DNA of 46,797 nucleotides. It comes from Streptosporangiales bacterium (GTDB lineage: Bacteria; Actinomycetota; Actinomycetes; Streptosporangiales; WHSR01). Numbering within the stretch: position 1 is the stretch's first letter; each line of letters opens with the position of its first letter. The stretch is taken from contig WHSR01000036.1 in assembly GCA_009379995.1 (NCBI GenBank), forward strand, positions 1-46,797. Direction: 5' to 3'. The notes beneath the pieces were generated by a model, which was not told the origin of the DNA, made no database searches, and saw only the letters and a list, made by a program, of their open reading frames with translations. The position numbers were made by a program, and so were the translations under genes. Of the stretch, positions 32,136-39,526 are shown in pieces.

Positions 32136-32789
32136 TCACGGAGAAGGGTTCTGTCGCTCTTCGCGGGCGCGCTCGATCTCATCGTCGTCCCCGAGCACCC
32201 GGCTAAGGTCGTCGGCGACGACCTGAGAGATATCGCTCCCGTCGCGGCGGTACTTGTCGCGGAGCGCGATGAGCTGCTGGATCTCTCTTCGATCACGGGC
32301 GTGATGGATCGTCCGCGCTTCCTCGCCCAGGCGGTCCCGCAGGTCTCGTTGCTGGGCAACGAAGCTTTTCATCCACTCGTGATCGAGGGTGCTCTCCTTG
32401 ATCGCAGCTTCCACCTTCGACTGGACCTGGACAGCCCAGGTACCGATCTCCTTTCCAAGCGCGCGGTTATCCATCCGCGACGCGTACATCACAACCTGGG
32501 AACCAGCGTCAGCGCACTGCGACCATTCGGCGGCGGTATCCGTACCGGCGTCCAAGGACACGTCGACCTTTCTGACCGACTGCCAAAAGATGCGCAGCGC
32601 TTCCTGCGCTTGCAGGGCAGTCGTCTTTTGAAGCTCAGCCCAGGCCACATCCCGCCTCAGTTTGGCCTCCTCACGCGACCGGTCACGCTCATGCCTGTGC
32701 GTCATCCGCGCTACGAAGAACGCGGAACCCGAGCCGATGACACCCGAGAGCACCACCGGAAGCGCCACGGTGAACCACGATGAGTCCAT
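32136..32789 (-). CDS. Hypothetical membrane-anchored protein
   Basis: A 217-residue protein. One N-terminal membrane segment, FTVALPVVLSGVIGSGSAFF, is followed by a basic stop (RMTHRHERDRSREEAK) and a long helical cytoplasmic part rich in charged residues. That part includes QKTTALQAQEALRIFWQSVR and a C-terminal acidic region. It looks like an anchored coiled-coil protein; no domain is recognised. The gene lies alone on the minus strand within the element, next to the truncated ATPase, and may be cargo. Codon use is less GC-biased than in core genes. Confidence 0.65.
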   Translation of the reverse strand: MDSSWFTVALPVVLSGVIGSGSAFFVARMTHRHERDRSREEAKLRRDVAWAELQKTTALQAQEALRIFWQSVRKVDVSLDAGTDTAAEWSQCADAGSQVVMYASRMDNRALGKEIGTWAVQVQSKVEAAIKESTLDHEWMKSFVAQQRDLRDRLGEEARTIHHARDRREIQQLIALRDKYRRDGSDISQVVADDLSRVLGDDDEIERAREERQNPSP

Positions 32790-32947
32790 GCCGATGGTCT
32801 ACAACACCGGCGGTGGGTCTGCCACGACGTTCCGCAGCGCGTGTCAGTTAGTCGGTCGGCGGGTCGTCGGGTTGGCAGTGCTCGCGCCCGGCCCCAGGGT
32901 GTTGAGCGGCACGTACAGGCAGCTTCCCTTCGATTCGGGGCGGCCGA

Positions 32948-33331
32948 TCAGCGGACTTCGCTGACGTGTACCTCCTCGTTGCGCAGGAATGTGACGCGCA
33001 CGTCCTCGCAGGTGATCATCAACGCGTCCTCGATACCCCCCGCCATCTCGAACGAGTACTCCGTCGCCCCGTCGAGCTTTCGCTTGTAGATCTCCGTCAG
33101 TTCCGTGCTGGTCCACGTGTCCGTGTCGGCGTCAGCGAAAGCCAACCGGGTAACTCCTTCGAACGCGACCTCGTGCCAGGACGCGATCCTGCGGTCGGTC
33201 TTGTCGGGGGCGTCGTTCGCCTTCGTGACCACCCGCACCGTCATGACCACCCGGTGCAGCGGCACGTACAGCCGGATGTCTTCCAGCTTTCCGGCCCAGA
33301 ACTCGCTGAGCGCTTCGTCCCATTCGCTCAT
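32948..33331 (-). CDS. Hypothetical protein, element cargo
   Basis: A 127-residue soluble protein, mainly beta strands: IRLYVPLHRVVMTVRVVTKA, IASWHEVAFEGVTRLAFADA, TEYSFEMAGGIEDALMITCE and DVRVTFLRNEEVHVSEVR. I do not recognise the family. Its ATG overlaps the stop of the upstream lipoprotein-like gene (ATGA at 33328-33331), so the pair is co-translated. The pairing of a small soluble protein with an exported one could be an immunity or surface system; this is speculation. Confidence 0.6.
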   Translation of the reverse strand: MSEWDEALSEFWAGKLEDIRLYVPLHRVVMTVRVVTKANDAPDKTDRRIASWHEVAFEGVTRLAFADADTDTWTSTELTEIYKRKLDGATEYSFEMAGGIEDALMITCEDVRVTFLRNEEVHVSEVR

Positions 33332-33846
33332 GTCTCACGGTCCCTAATCTTGTCGATGTGGTCGAGGATCTCGGAGACAGCATCGTCCGAGATCTCGTGA
33401 TGCGTTGCTCCCTCGTCACTGGAGTACTCGCCGTCCTCATCGACTGCGCCCTTCGGAGGGAAGCTGACCCGGTAGTAGTTCTCTCGGCCGCCGCCGCGTG
33501 CCATGACGCGAACCAGGATGATCCGCTCGTCGTCTTCATCGTCGGTCATCGGCACCCTGACCCGATAACCCTTGCCGGTCGCCGCCAGCTTGCAGGTGCC
33601 GTCGCTGGCGTCGGCCACGTCCTGGGCAATGTCGCGGGCACGCTCCATGTCCTCGGAGAAGTCCGCCGCCAGGACCGCCGCTCGTGTCCCGTCAGCTAAC
33701 CCGAGGGCCGCCGCGCCGTTCTCGACCTCGGGGCACGTGCCCGCCGAGCTACCGCCGCCGCAGCCTCCGCCGGAGGCCGCAGCCACCAATATGGCCGCGA
33801 CGCCCGCCACGAGCACCGTGCGGACTCTCGTCCACCACTCCACCAT
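33328..33846 (-). CDS. Secreted or lipoprotein-like hypothetical protein
   Basis: A 172-residue protein with an N-terminal export signal, VRTVLVAGVAAILVAAASGG, followed by GCGGGSSAG that could serve as a weak lipobox, although the residues before Cys are Gly rather than the usual Leu-Ala-Gly. The mature part has two further Cys and an acidic region (DDEDDERIILVRVMARGGG). It is coupled to the 127-residue downstream gene by a 4-base overlap. No named domain. Export is likely; lipidation is uncertain. Confidence 0.65.
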   Translation of the reverse strand: MVEWWTRVRTVLVAGVAAILVAAASGGGCGGGSSAGTCPEVENGAAALGLADGTRAAVLAADFSEDMERARDIAQDVADASDGTCKLAATGKGYRVRVPMTDDEDDERIILVRVMARGGGRENYYRVSFPPKGAVDEDGEYSSDEGATHHEISDDAVSEILDHIDKIRDRET

Positions 33847-33897
33847 GGCTTACCTCCCGCTGCCTCATCCTCTCGCTTAGGGTCTCGCCGGCTGTCT

Positions 33898-34092
33898 TCA
33901 GCGTTCGATGACTGAGACGAGTACGCCGACGAGGGCCTTGAGCCGGCCGACCAGCTCGGCCATCAGAAGATCGTCAGTCAGGTTCTCGATCGCGTAGCCG
34001 TCCAGGTCGGCCACGGCCTTTTTCGTCGCTTCCACGACGGCGAGTGTCGCCGGGTCGTGGCCGTCCGTGCCCGCGCCAGCGATTGCACGCAT
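33898..34092 (-). CDS. Small hypothetical protein of the element
   Basis: A 64-residue protein, mostly helical: LAVVEATKKAVADLDGYAIE and LTDDLLMAELVGRLKALVGV. It starts at an ATG preceded by GGGAGGAG on the minus strand. No domain is known to me. It lies downstream of the frameshifted gene and upstream of the lipoprotein gene, all on the minus strand, suggesting one transcript. Confidence 0.5.
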   Translation of the reverse strand: MRAIAGAGTDGHDPATLAVVEATKKAVADLDGYAIENLTDDLLMAELVGRLKALVGVLVSVIER

Positions 34093-34122
34093 GCGCTTTC
34101 TCCTCCCTGCGTGGGGTTTGGT

Positions 34123-34375
34123 CTAGAACCTGGGTGTCGGGCGGTTGACGAACCGCGCCCACCGCTGGGCCTGCTCTTCGAGGGCGTCCCGCAGCTCCTC
34201 GGCGCTATCGGCGCAGACCGTCATGTACAGGTCCGCGCCGTCGGCCCCGGGCGGCAGCGCCGCCGTCTTCTGGGTGGCCAGCCACCAGTTTCTCGGTGAT
34301 CCACACCCGCCACGTCGGGTACTCGACCCCGAGCTTGCGGGCGATCTCCTGCCGCACCGCCCACGGGTCGTCCAT
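34123..34375 (-). pseudogene. Frameshifted small gene of the integrative element
   Basis: The ATG at 34375, with GGGAGGG upstream, starts MDDPWAVRQEIARKLGVEYP, TWRVWITEK. The continuing similarity lies in another frame, WWLATQKTAALPPGADGADL and YMTVCADSAEELRDALEEQA, down to a stop at 34123. The two frames join around 34285-34300 by a one-base shift. Proteins with this layout, a short 'DDPWAVR...WRVW' start and a 'WWATR...PPGAD' centre, are common beside XRE/DUF397 genes in actinomycete elements. The gene is broken here unless the sequence has an error. Confidence 0.7.
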
Positions 34376-34440
34376 GACGGATTCCCTCCCCAGGGGTACG
34401 CCGTAGGTGGCATGCTTGCCACTGCGCAACATGATGTGCG

Positions 34441-34457
34441 GCCAAACCCAGTTTGGC
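34441..34457. promoter_or_regulatory. Candidate operator between the frameshifted gene and the XRE gene
   Basis: GCCAAACCCAGTTTGGC is a 7-bp perfect inverted repeat with a 3-base centre. TATGCT at 34460-34465 may be a -10 box for the rightward XRE gene. The site is well placed for autoregulation. Confidence 0.4.
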
Positions 34458-34532
34458 AATATGCTAAAGCGCAATTTTCGCAACCCTGTCCGGTTGAGCG
34501 ACCCGGCCAGGGCGCGACAGGAGATTTGCTCC

Positions 34533-35378
34533 ATGCCGAGTCCGACAGTTCGCGGCCGGCGCGTCCGCGCCGAGCTGGCCAGACTTCGCAAGGAACGTGA
34601 CCTGACGATCACCCACGTGGCCGGAGAGCTGGACTGGTCACCGTCACGGCTCAGCCGCATCGAAAGCGGGCACCGCCAGATCCACCCCACCGACGTCCGC
34701 GTCCTCCTCGACGTGTACGAGGTCACCGGACCCCAGCGGGACGCGCTCATCCAGCTCGCCCGCGAATCCCGTAAGAAAGCCTGGTGGCACTCCTACGGAG
34801 ACGCCGTCCCCGAGTGGTTCGAGACGTATGTCGGTCTCGAAGCCGAGGCATCCCGTATCCACGTCTATGAGTCCGAGCTGGTACCCGGCCTCCTGCAAAC
34901 CGAGCAGTACGCCCGCGCGCTCCACGAGGTCTCCCTCGTCGAGCAGCCCGAAGAGGAGATCGAAAAGCGGGTCAAGGTCCGCATGACCCGGCAGGACAGG
35001 CTGACCGCACCCGACGCGCCCCAACTGTGGGCCATCGTCAACGAGGCCGTCCTACGACGCGTCGTCGGCGACGCGGCGACGATGCGCGAACAGCTCGACC
35101 ACCTCCACGAAGCCGCCAAGCGACGCAACATCACCCTGCAAATACTGCCGTTCGGGGTCGGTGCCCACCCGGCCATGGACGGAGCATTCAACATCCTCGA
35201 CTTCCCCGAGGAGATCGACCCCACAGTGGTCTACCTCGATACCCGCACCGGAGGTCTGTATCTGGAGGAGCCCGAGCACGTGAACACGTATAGGCTGATG
35301 TTCAACCACGTCGTGGCGAGAGCGCTCGCCCCGGAGGAGTCGAGTGCCTTCCTCGCACGCGTGGTAGCAGAGTTGTAG
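34533..35378 (+). CDS. XRE-family regulator with DUF5753 domain
   Basis: A 281-residue protein. The N-terminal helix-turn-helix covers residues about 8-70 (LARLRKERDLTITHVAGELD, WSPSRLSRIESGHRQIHPTD). A DUF5753 domain follows: WFETYVGLEAEASRIHVYES, LVPGLLQTEQYARALH, LQILPFGVGAHPAMDGAFNI and TVVYLDTRTGGLYLEEPEHV. This pair of domains with an adjacent DUF397 gene is a very frequent actinomycete module related to the whiJ/bldB-type developmental systems. DUF397 acts as an antagonist of the regulator in studied cases. The ATG at 34533 has GGAG eight bases upstream. Confidence 0.9.
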   Translation: MPSPTVRGRRVRAELARLRKERDLTITHVAGELDWSPSRLSRIESGHRQIHPTDVRVLLDVYEVTGPQRDALIQLARESRKKAWWHSYGDAVPEWFETYVGLEAEASRIHVYESELVPGLLQTEQYARALHEVSLVEQPEEEIEKRVKVRMTRQDRLTAPDAPQLWAIVNEAVLRRVVGDAATMREQLDHLHEAAKRRNITLQILPFGVGAHPAMDGAFNILDFPEEIDPTVVYLDTRTGGLYLEEPEHVNTYRLMFNHVVARALAPEESSAFLARVVAEL

Positions 35379-35406
35379 ACCGATCGGGAGCAAAGAGGAG
35401 TGCGGG

Positions 35407-35613
35407 ATGTCCGAGCTGGACCTGTCCCGCGCCGAGTGGCGGAAGAGCCGCCGCAGCAACGGCACCGGAGGCGCCTGCGTCGAGGTCGCCGCGGTGAGCC
35501 GCGTTATCGCGGTGCGGGACTCCAAGAACCCTGACGGACCCAAGCTGACGTTCACGCCGGAGTCGTGGGACGCGTTCCTCAACGGCGTGAAGCGCGGCGA
35601 ACACGACCTGTGA
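35407..35613 (+). CDS. DUF397 family protein
   Basis: A 68-residue DUF397 protein: LSRAEWRKSRRSNGTGGACV, EVAAVSRVIAVRDSKNPDGP and LTFTPESWDAFLNGVKRGE. It partners the upstream XRE/DUF5753 regulator, 28 bp away on the same strand. In Streptomyces such small proteins modulate the DNA binding of their cognate regulator and behave like antitoxin-type partners. It is followed closely by a good terminator hairpin. Confidence 0.92.
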   Translation: MSELDLSRAEWRKSRRSNGTGGACVEVAAVSRVIAVRDSKNPDGPKLTFTPESWDAFLNGVKRGEHDL

Positions 35614-35617
35614 GGCG

Positions 35618-35650
35618 AGAAGCCCTCGGACACCGCATCCGGGGGCTTCT
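35618..35650 (+). terminator. Hairpin terminator after DUF397
   Basis: AGAAGCCCTCGG (35618-35629) pairs with CCGGGGGCTTCT (35639-35650) over 12 bp with one G-T pair and a 9-base loop. It lies five bases after the stop codon. No strong U-tract follows, as is usual in actinobacteria. Confidence 0.75.
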
Positions 35651-35759
35651 GCCCTGTCTGGCCCCTTGTTACCCTCGTGTCCATCCGAGTTCCCGATCGG
35701 ATCTCCAGACCCCGCCTGGTGCCCGGCACCGTGAGCGGGGTCTGCCGCTTGTACGGGCG

Positions 35760-36968
35760 TCACGCCGACGCTTGCCCGCTGCCCTTCTTCCGTCTCGTCC
35801 GCTGCTTCGTTCGGGCCTTCTCGATCGATGTCACGTTCCCCGAGACGAGCTGCGATAGCGCATCGGCGATCACCCGGTCGCGGTCCTTCGAGGCGTGCTG
35901 GTAAAGCAGCGCTGCGCCGGGCGTGGAGTGCCCGAGCCGCGCCATTAGCTCGGCGAGCGTGGCCCCGGTGGACGCGGCCAGCACCGCCCCGGTGTGGCGG
36001 AGATCGTGGAAGCGCAGATCCGGTCGGCCGGCTTTCTTGCGCGCCGGCCCGTACACCTTGTGCAACGTGGAGGACGCCATGTGCGTCGTTGGGTCGCTGG
36101 CAGAGGGGAACAGCAGCGCGTCCCGGCCGGTGGCGACGTGCTCGCGTAGATGATCCCTCACCATCGGCATCAGGTGTGGCGGGATGTTTACCGGGCGCTT
36201 GCCCGCCTCGCTCTTTGGGTCCTTGACGACCCGCCCGTTGCCTCGGGTGGTGACCACGCCGCGGCGCACGTATAGCACCTTGTTTTTCAGGTCCACATCG
36301 CCTCGGCGTAGCTCGGCCAGTTCACCGAACCGGAGGGCACACCACGCCGCGAGTAGCACCATCAGCCGGTACCGCTCCGGCATCGCCGATACCAGCATTT
36401 CGAGTTCGGGCAGCGACGCCGGCCGGATGTTCTTTGCCCGCTTCACGTTCCCGGCACCCCGGACTCGGCACGGGTTGGCGTTGATCACCTCGTCGGCCAC
36501 CGCCGTGCCCATGATCGTGCGGAGGATGCCGTAGGCATGGACCTGGGCGGTCGGCCCGGTCTTCTTGGCAAGCTCTGCGTGCCACGTGCGCACGTCGGCG
36601 GATTTGATCGACACGATCGGCAGGCCACCGAAGCGCGGGTAGACGTGCCGCGTCAACAGACCCTCGTACTCCTCGCGGGTCCGCTCGGCGAGGCGACGGT
36701 GCGCCAGCCAGGCATCCGCGTACTGGCGGAAGGTCAGCGGCGTCGGTTTCGGCTCGGCGGGGGGCCGCCACGCGTCTCGAAGGATCTCCGATTGGCGTAG
36801 CGACAGCCACGCCTCGGCGTCGCCCTTGGTGTCGAAGGTGAGCGATTTTCCCTCAGGTGTGCGCGCCGTGTACCGGCGTCCATCTGGCCCGAGGTAGGAC
36901 GCCTGGAAGCGTCCGGAGGGGAGCCTGCGGACGTGACCGAAGTTCCGGCGGCCGGTCTTGTTCGCCAA
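35760..36968 (-). CDS. Tyrosine-type site-specific integrase
   Basis: A 402-residue phage-type integrase. An AP2-like arm-binding N-terminus (FGHVRRLPSGRFQASYLGPD) is followed by a SAM-like core-binding domain (FRQYADAWLAHRRLAERTRE). The catalytic domain has Arg213 (CALRFGELAEL), Lys252, His321-Arg324 (FHDLRHTGAVL), His347 (ARLGHSTPG) and the nucleophile Tyr356 (LLYQHASKDRD). All catalytic residues are present, so it may still be active. It reads inward from attR; its start lies 160 bp from the core. The partner Xis-like protein is at the far left end. Target site: the 3' end of tRNA-Val. Confidence 0.95.
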   Translation of the reverse strand: MANKTGRRNFGHVRRLPSGRFQASYLGPDGRRYTARTPEGKSLTFDTKGDAEAWLSLRQSEILRDAWRPPAEPKPTPLTFRQYADAWLAHRRLAERTREEYEGLLTRHVYPRFGGLPIVSIKSADVRTWHAELAKKTGPTAQVHAYGILRTIMGTAVADEVINANPCRVRGAGNVKRAKNIRPASLPELEMLVSAMPERYRLMVLLAAWCALRFGELAELRRGDVDLKNKVLYVRRGVVTTRGNGRVVKDPKSEAGKRPVNIPPHLMPMVRDHLREHVATGRDALLFPSASDPTTHMASSTLHKVYGPARKKAGRPDLRFHDLRHTGAVLAASTGATLAELMARLGHSTPGAALLYQHASKDRDRVIADALSQLVSGNVTSIEKARTKQRTRRKKGSGQASA

Positions 36969-36982
36969 GGCATGTCCTCCTG

Positions 36983-37003
36983 TCGTGCGATTAGCGTGCG
37001 ATT
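36983..37003. repeat. Right arm-type direct repeat pair
   Basis: Two copies of CGTGCGATTA in an 11-bp period, matching 30851-30871 with one base change and in the same orientation. They lie just upstream of the integrase start, so integrase binding here could also repress its own gene. Confidence 0.75.
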
Positions 37004-37027
37004 AGAAGCATACATTCGTGGCAACGT

Positions 37028-37047
37028 GTGTCAGCGCGTGTCAGCGC
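37028..37047. repeat. Tandem 10-bp repeat near attR
   Basis: GTGTCAGCGC occurs twice in tandem (37028-37037, 37038-37047), between the arm sites and the attR core. It is a candidate binding site for Xis or a host factor. Confidence 0.6.
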
Positions 37048-37095
37048 AACAGAATCGCGTCCGCACAGGTGAGAAGCAGACTTCCGGAGGTAACA

Positions 37096-37106
37096 CTGTC
37101 GCGCCC
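37096..37106. repeat. Partial second copy of the att core
   Basis: CTGTCGCGCCC, 11 bases of the 18-bp att core, lies 37 bp to the left of its counterpart in attR (37133-37143). It may be the relic of an earlier tRNA-Val insertion, or chance. Confidence 0.4.
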
Positions 37107-37127
37107 GGGGAGCTGTGACACAGATTT

Positions 37128-37145
37128 GAACCCTGTCGCGCCCAC
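37128..37145. repeat. attR core
   Basis: GAACCCTGTCGCGCCCAC, identical to 30786-30803 in the tRNA. The preceding bases ACACAGATTT differ from the tRNA's TCACAGGTTC, so no full tRNA is present here. Confidence 0.9.
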
Positions 37146-37252
37146 AACTGTTCTCACCCGCGGAAACGAGCAGCCGCCGAACCTTGCTCACCCCTCGATC
37201 CGGCCGATTCGCGCGCCGCTAGGCTGCCGAGTCCGGACGACTTGGAGGGACG

Positions 37253-37834
37253 ATGACGTCGGCGTGGCGCGGAGATCGGGTGCGGTTGCGCGGGGTTGAG
37301 CCCGAGGACTGGCAGGCCTTCATGGGCTTCGATGAGTTCTCCGACGACGTACGCCAAGCGTGGCTGCTGCCACCGCCGCGCTCGGCGGAGGCCTACCGGC
37401 GGTGGGCGGCCGAGGTCGCCGCCCGGGATCCCCGCCTGGACGAGTTCCGGTTGGCTGTCGAATCCCTCGACGAGCAGGCGTTGGTCGGAGGTATCAACAC
37501 GGCGCACCCCGATCCAGGCAACGGGACGTTCGGGTATGGGGTAGCGATCGGCCGGCCGTACCAGCGACGCGGCTACGCGTCCGAGGCGGTGGTGTTGCTG
37601 CTGCGGTACATGTTCGGGGAGCGGCGCTACCAGAAGTGCAACGTCGAGTTGTACGCGCCGAACATTGGCTCGCTGGCCCTGCACGCCCGGCTGGGGTTCG
37701 TCGAGGAAGGGCGCCGGCGTCGCAGCCAGTACTTTGCCGGTGGCTACCACGACATGGTGCTGCTGGGGATGACGATCGAAGAGTTCGACCAGCTCCACGG
37801 CCTGGGTACGGCCCATGAGATGCGTCCTCGATGA
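37253..37834 (+). CDS. GNAT family N-acetyltransferase
   Basis: A 193-residue acetyltransferase of the RimJ/RimL-like group. The acetyl-CoA motif A is visible as YGVAIGRPYQRRGYASEAVV, followed by MFGERRYQKCNVELYAPNIG and the terminal LHARLGFVEEGRRRRSQYFA GGYHDMVLLGM block. It transfers acetyl from acetyl-CoA to an amine; the target is not predictable. GGAGGG is close to the ATG. It is the first chromosomal gene after attR and convergent with the VOC gene, whose end lies three bases away. Confidence 0.88.
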   Translation: MTSAWRGDRVRLRGVEPEDWQAFMGFDEFSDDVRQAWLLPPPRSAEAYRRWAAEVAARDPRLDEFRLAVESLDEQALVGGINTAHPDPGNGTFGYGVAIGRPYQRRGYASEAVVLLLRYMFGERRYQKCNVELYAPNIGSLALHARLGFVEEGRRRRSQYFAGGYHDMVLLGMTIEEFDQLHGLGTAHEMRPR

Positions 37835-37837
37835 GCG

Positions 37838-38224
37838 TCAGGCCGGCTGGATGAGGTCCCAGCGGTTGCCGTAGAGGTCTTCGAACACGGCGACCGTGCC
37901 ATAGGGCTCGCGGCGAGGCTTCTCGGCGAACCTGACCCCAGCGGCGCGCATCCGCTCGTAGTCCCGATCGAGATCGTCGGTGTTGAGGAACAAGCAGACA
38001 CGCCCGCCCGCCTGGTCCCCGATGCGTGCTCGTTGGGCGGCCGTGGTCGCCCGCGCCAGCAGCAGGCCTGTCTCGCGGGCACCCTGCGGGGACACCACAA
38101 CCCAGCGTTTCCGATCGTCCAGCTTCCTGTCTTCGACGAGCCGAAATCCGGCGGCGCGGACGTAGAACTCGATCGCTTCGTCGTAGTCGCGGACGAGCAG
38201 GGTGACGAGACCGATGTGTGCCAT
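37838..38224 (-). CDS. VOC-superfamily (glyoxalase-like) protein
   Basis: A 128-residue protein of the vicinal oxygen chelate fold. The betaalphabetabetabeta units are seen in GLVTLLVRDYDEAIEFYVRA, then RWVVVSPQGARETGLLLARA, and CLFLNTDDLDRDYERMRAAG with the end AVFEDLYGNRWDLIQPA. The metal ligand pattern is partial: a Glu in the last strand is present. Possible roles are glyoxalase, dioxygenase or drug-binding; the sequence does not decide. It is convergent with the GNAT gene. Confidence 0.85.
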   Translation of the reverse strand: MAHIGLVTLLVRDYDEAIEFYVRAAGFRLVEDRKLDDRKRWVVVSPQGARETGLLLARATTAAQRARIGDQAGGRVCLFLNTDDLDRDYERMRAAGVRFAEKPRREPYGTVAVFEDLYGNRWDLIQPA

Positions 38225-38250
38225 TTGGCCATGATGAACGTGTGACAGCT

Positions 38251-38283
38251 AACGAGGCCCCCGGTGCTCCCGGGGGCCTCGTT
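38251..38283. terminator. Strong hairpin terminator
   Basis: AACGAGGCCCCCGG (38251-38264) pairs perfectly with CCGGGGGCCTCGTT (38270-38283), with a 5-base loop. It lies 34 bp after the end of the Excalibur gene (minus strand) and before the VOC gene start, so it separates the two transcripts. Confidence 0.85.
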
Positions 38284-38317
38284 ACGGGTGGTCCGCGTCG
38301 TCAGGTCGCCGCGTCGA

Positions 38318-38977
38318 TCAAGACCGGCGGGCGAAGAGCTTCGTTCCGGCGACGATCGCACCGCCGGTGGCGATCAGGGCGGCGGCGATCAACCCGATGA
38401 GCCCCAGCGGACTGCCGGTGAGCGGCAGGCTGCCTCCCTTGACATCACCCACCGGCACGGGCGAGGGGGAGGGATCCGGTTCGACCTCGCACGCGATTCC
38501 GTCGCCGTCCGCGTCCAGTCCGTGCGGATCGGAACGGTCGCGGTCGAGCACAGCCTGGGCCTCTTCCTGGCTGTCGAAGTCCGGACAGTCCAGGTCACGA
38601 CCCGGCTTGCCGCCGTCACCGGGCTTGCCGTCGTCATCGGGTTGGCAGGCGTCCTCCGGTACCTTGATGGGGAACCGGTCGTACGGCTTCTTCGGGCCAT
38701 GCGGCCATTTCACGAGCTCGTAGCTGTGGCCGGGCTTCAGCTTGACGAGCCGCCCGTCGCCGACTCGGCCGATGGTCTCGCCGCTACCGACCTCCACGAT
38801 CTGCCACAGCACCTGGTGCAGTTTGACGATCACCGCCGGGACATCGCCCTTGCAGATCGGCTTGACGGGATCCTTTCCCTTCCCGTGTCCCTTCTCGTCG
38901 GCGGCCGCGGGGGCGGTGAGCATGAGGCCCCACAAGACTCCGGCTGCGGCAGCGACAGCCAGGATGCGCTTGGTCAA
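38318..38977 (-). CDS. Sortase-anchored Excalibur-domain surface protein
   Basis: A 219-residue exported protein. The signal peptide [19 protein letters not shown] is followed by a mature region with a basic N-part ([17 protein letters not shown]). An Excalibur calcium-binding domain comes next: [20 protein letters not shown] and [12 protein letters not shown], the DxDxDGxxCE loop. The C-terminus has LPLTG, an LPxTG sortase signal, then a hydrophobic stretch and the basic tail KLFARRS. It is thus predicted to be anchored to peptidoglycan. A TTG at 38977 with AAGGAG upstream is the best start; a frame from 39076 adds non-signal sequence. Function at the surface unknown. Confidence 0.8.
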   Translation of the reverse strand: MTKRILAVAAAAGVLWGLMLTAPAAADEKGHGKGKDPVKPICKGDVPAVIVKLHQVLWQIVEVGSGETIGRVGDGRLVKLKPGHSYELVKWPHGPKKPYDRFPIKVPEDACQPDDDGKPGDGGKPGRDLDCPDFDSQEEAQAVLDRDRSDPHGLDADGDGIACEVEPDPSPSPVPVGDVKGGSLPLTGSPLGLIGLIAAALIATGGAIVAGTKLFARRS

Positions 38978-39329
38978 ATTCCCGCTCCTTTCAGGAGTGC
39001 ACCGGCCGGCGTCCTGGGAACGTCCCGCAAGACCTCCGGTTTCGGTGTTCGACCGGCCGGCGCACGTTTCACGCATCCCCCGATGAGCCCACCTGTGGGA
39101 CGCATAGGGGGGTGATCCGGTTCACACGGTGATCACGGTCGTTAGGGGCGGATAATGTAACAAAGAGGACAAAACCTCATGAACCCGCAAACCTGCTGGT
39201 CCAACCCCGATCTCGGGCCCCCGTGCCGGCGGCAAGGCAACGACTAGTGCCGACAAAGTGTTGCCTTTCGGCCGTCCACATATTTTGCCGAATCGGTAGC
39301 GATTCACGAGATCATCTCGTACCGTCAGA
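38978..39329. other. Intergenic region with promoters upstream of the riboswitch
   Basis: No coding sequence is convincing. A hairpin CCCAC/GTGGG lies at 39088-39099 inside a C/G-run dyad. Around 39140-39180 and 39280-39310 the DNA is AT-rich (GGATAATGTAACAAAG; CACATATTTTGCCG). One of these should hold the promoter for the riboswitch and the cell-wall gene. The upstream sequence of the Excalibur gene (minus strand) shares this gap. Confidence 0.5.
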
Positions 39330-39520
39330 TCCCGGCTTAATCGGTGACCCGTCCTCGTGCGAGGGCGGCCGGTTGAACCGCCGAGTCTCGTGGTGTCACC
39401 AGCACCAGGAGAGCCGGGGACCCATCGTGCGTGGGGTGAATCCGTGGCGCGTAGCGCAGCGGTAGGGCGGCTCCCGGCCCGAACCCGTCAGCTAACCCGG
39501 TAGGCGGCCAAGGGAGAGGA
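39330..39520 (+). ncRNA. Cyclic di-AMP riboswitch (ydaO-yuaA type)
   Basis: The stretch from about 39337 to 39520 fits the ydaO consensus. The late core GGGTGAATCCGTGGCGCG, then GCAGCGGTAGGGCGGCTC, CCCGAACCCGTCAGCTAACC and CCGGTAGGCGGCC is almost identical to known actinobacterial examples. The early strand (CGGTGACCCGTCCTC) closes the 5' part. In actinomycetes ydaO elements bind c-di-AMP and turn off cell-wall hydrolase and resuscitation-type genes. Here it ends seven bases before the GTG of the secreted coiled-coil protein, so it probably controls that gene. Exact 5' end uncertain. Confidence 0.85.
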
Positions 39521-39526
39521 GAGCCC

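Larger units (their letters stand above)
30786..37145. mobile_element. Decayed integrative element inserted in tRNA-Val
   Basis: About 6.4 kb between an 18-bp direct repeat (30786-30803 and 37128-37145) that is the 3' end of tRNA-Val. It holds an Xis-like gene at the left, a tyrosine integrase at the right reading inwards, paired arm-type repeats near both ends, a truncated ATPase, a frameshifted gene, an XRE/DUF397 pair and several hypothetical genes. No replication initiator, FtsK/TraB or Nudix genes remain, so it cannot transfer alone. It resembles a reduced actinomycete integrative element or a small cargo island. The boundaries are sequence-visible; the class is inference. Confidence 0.85.
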
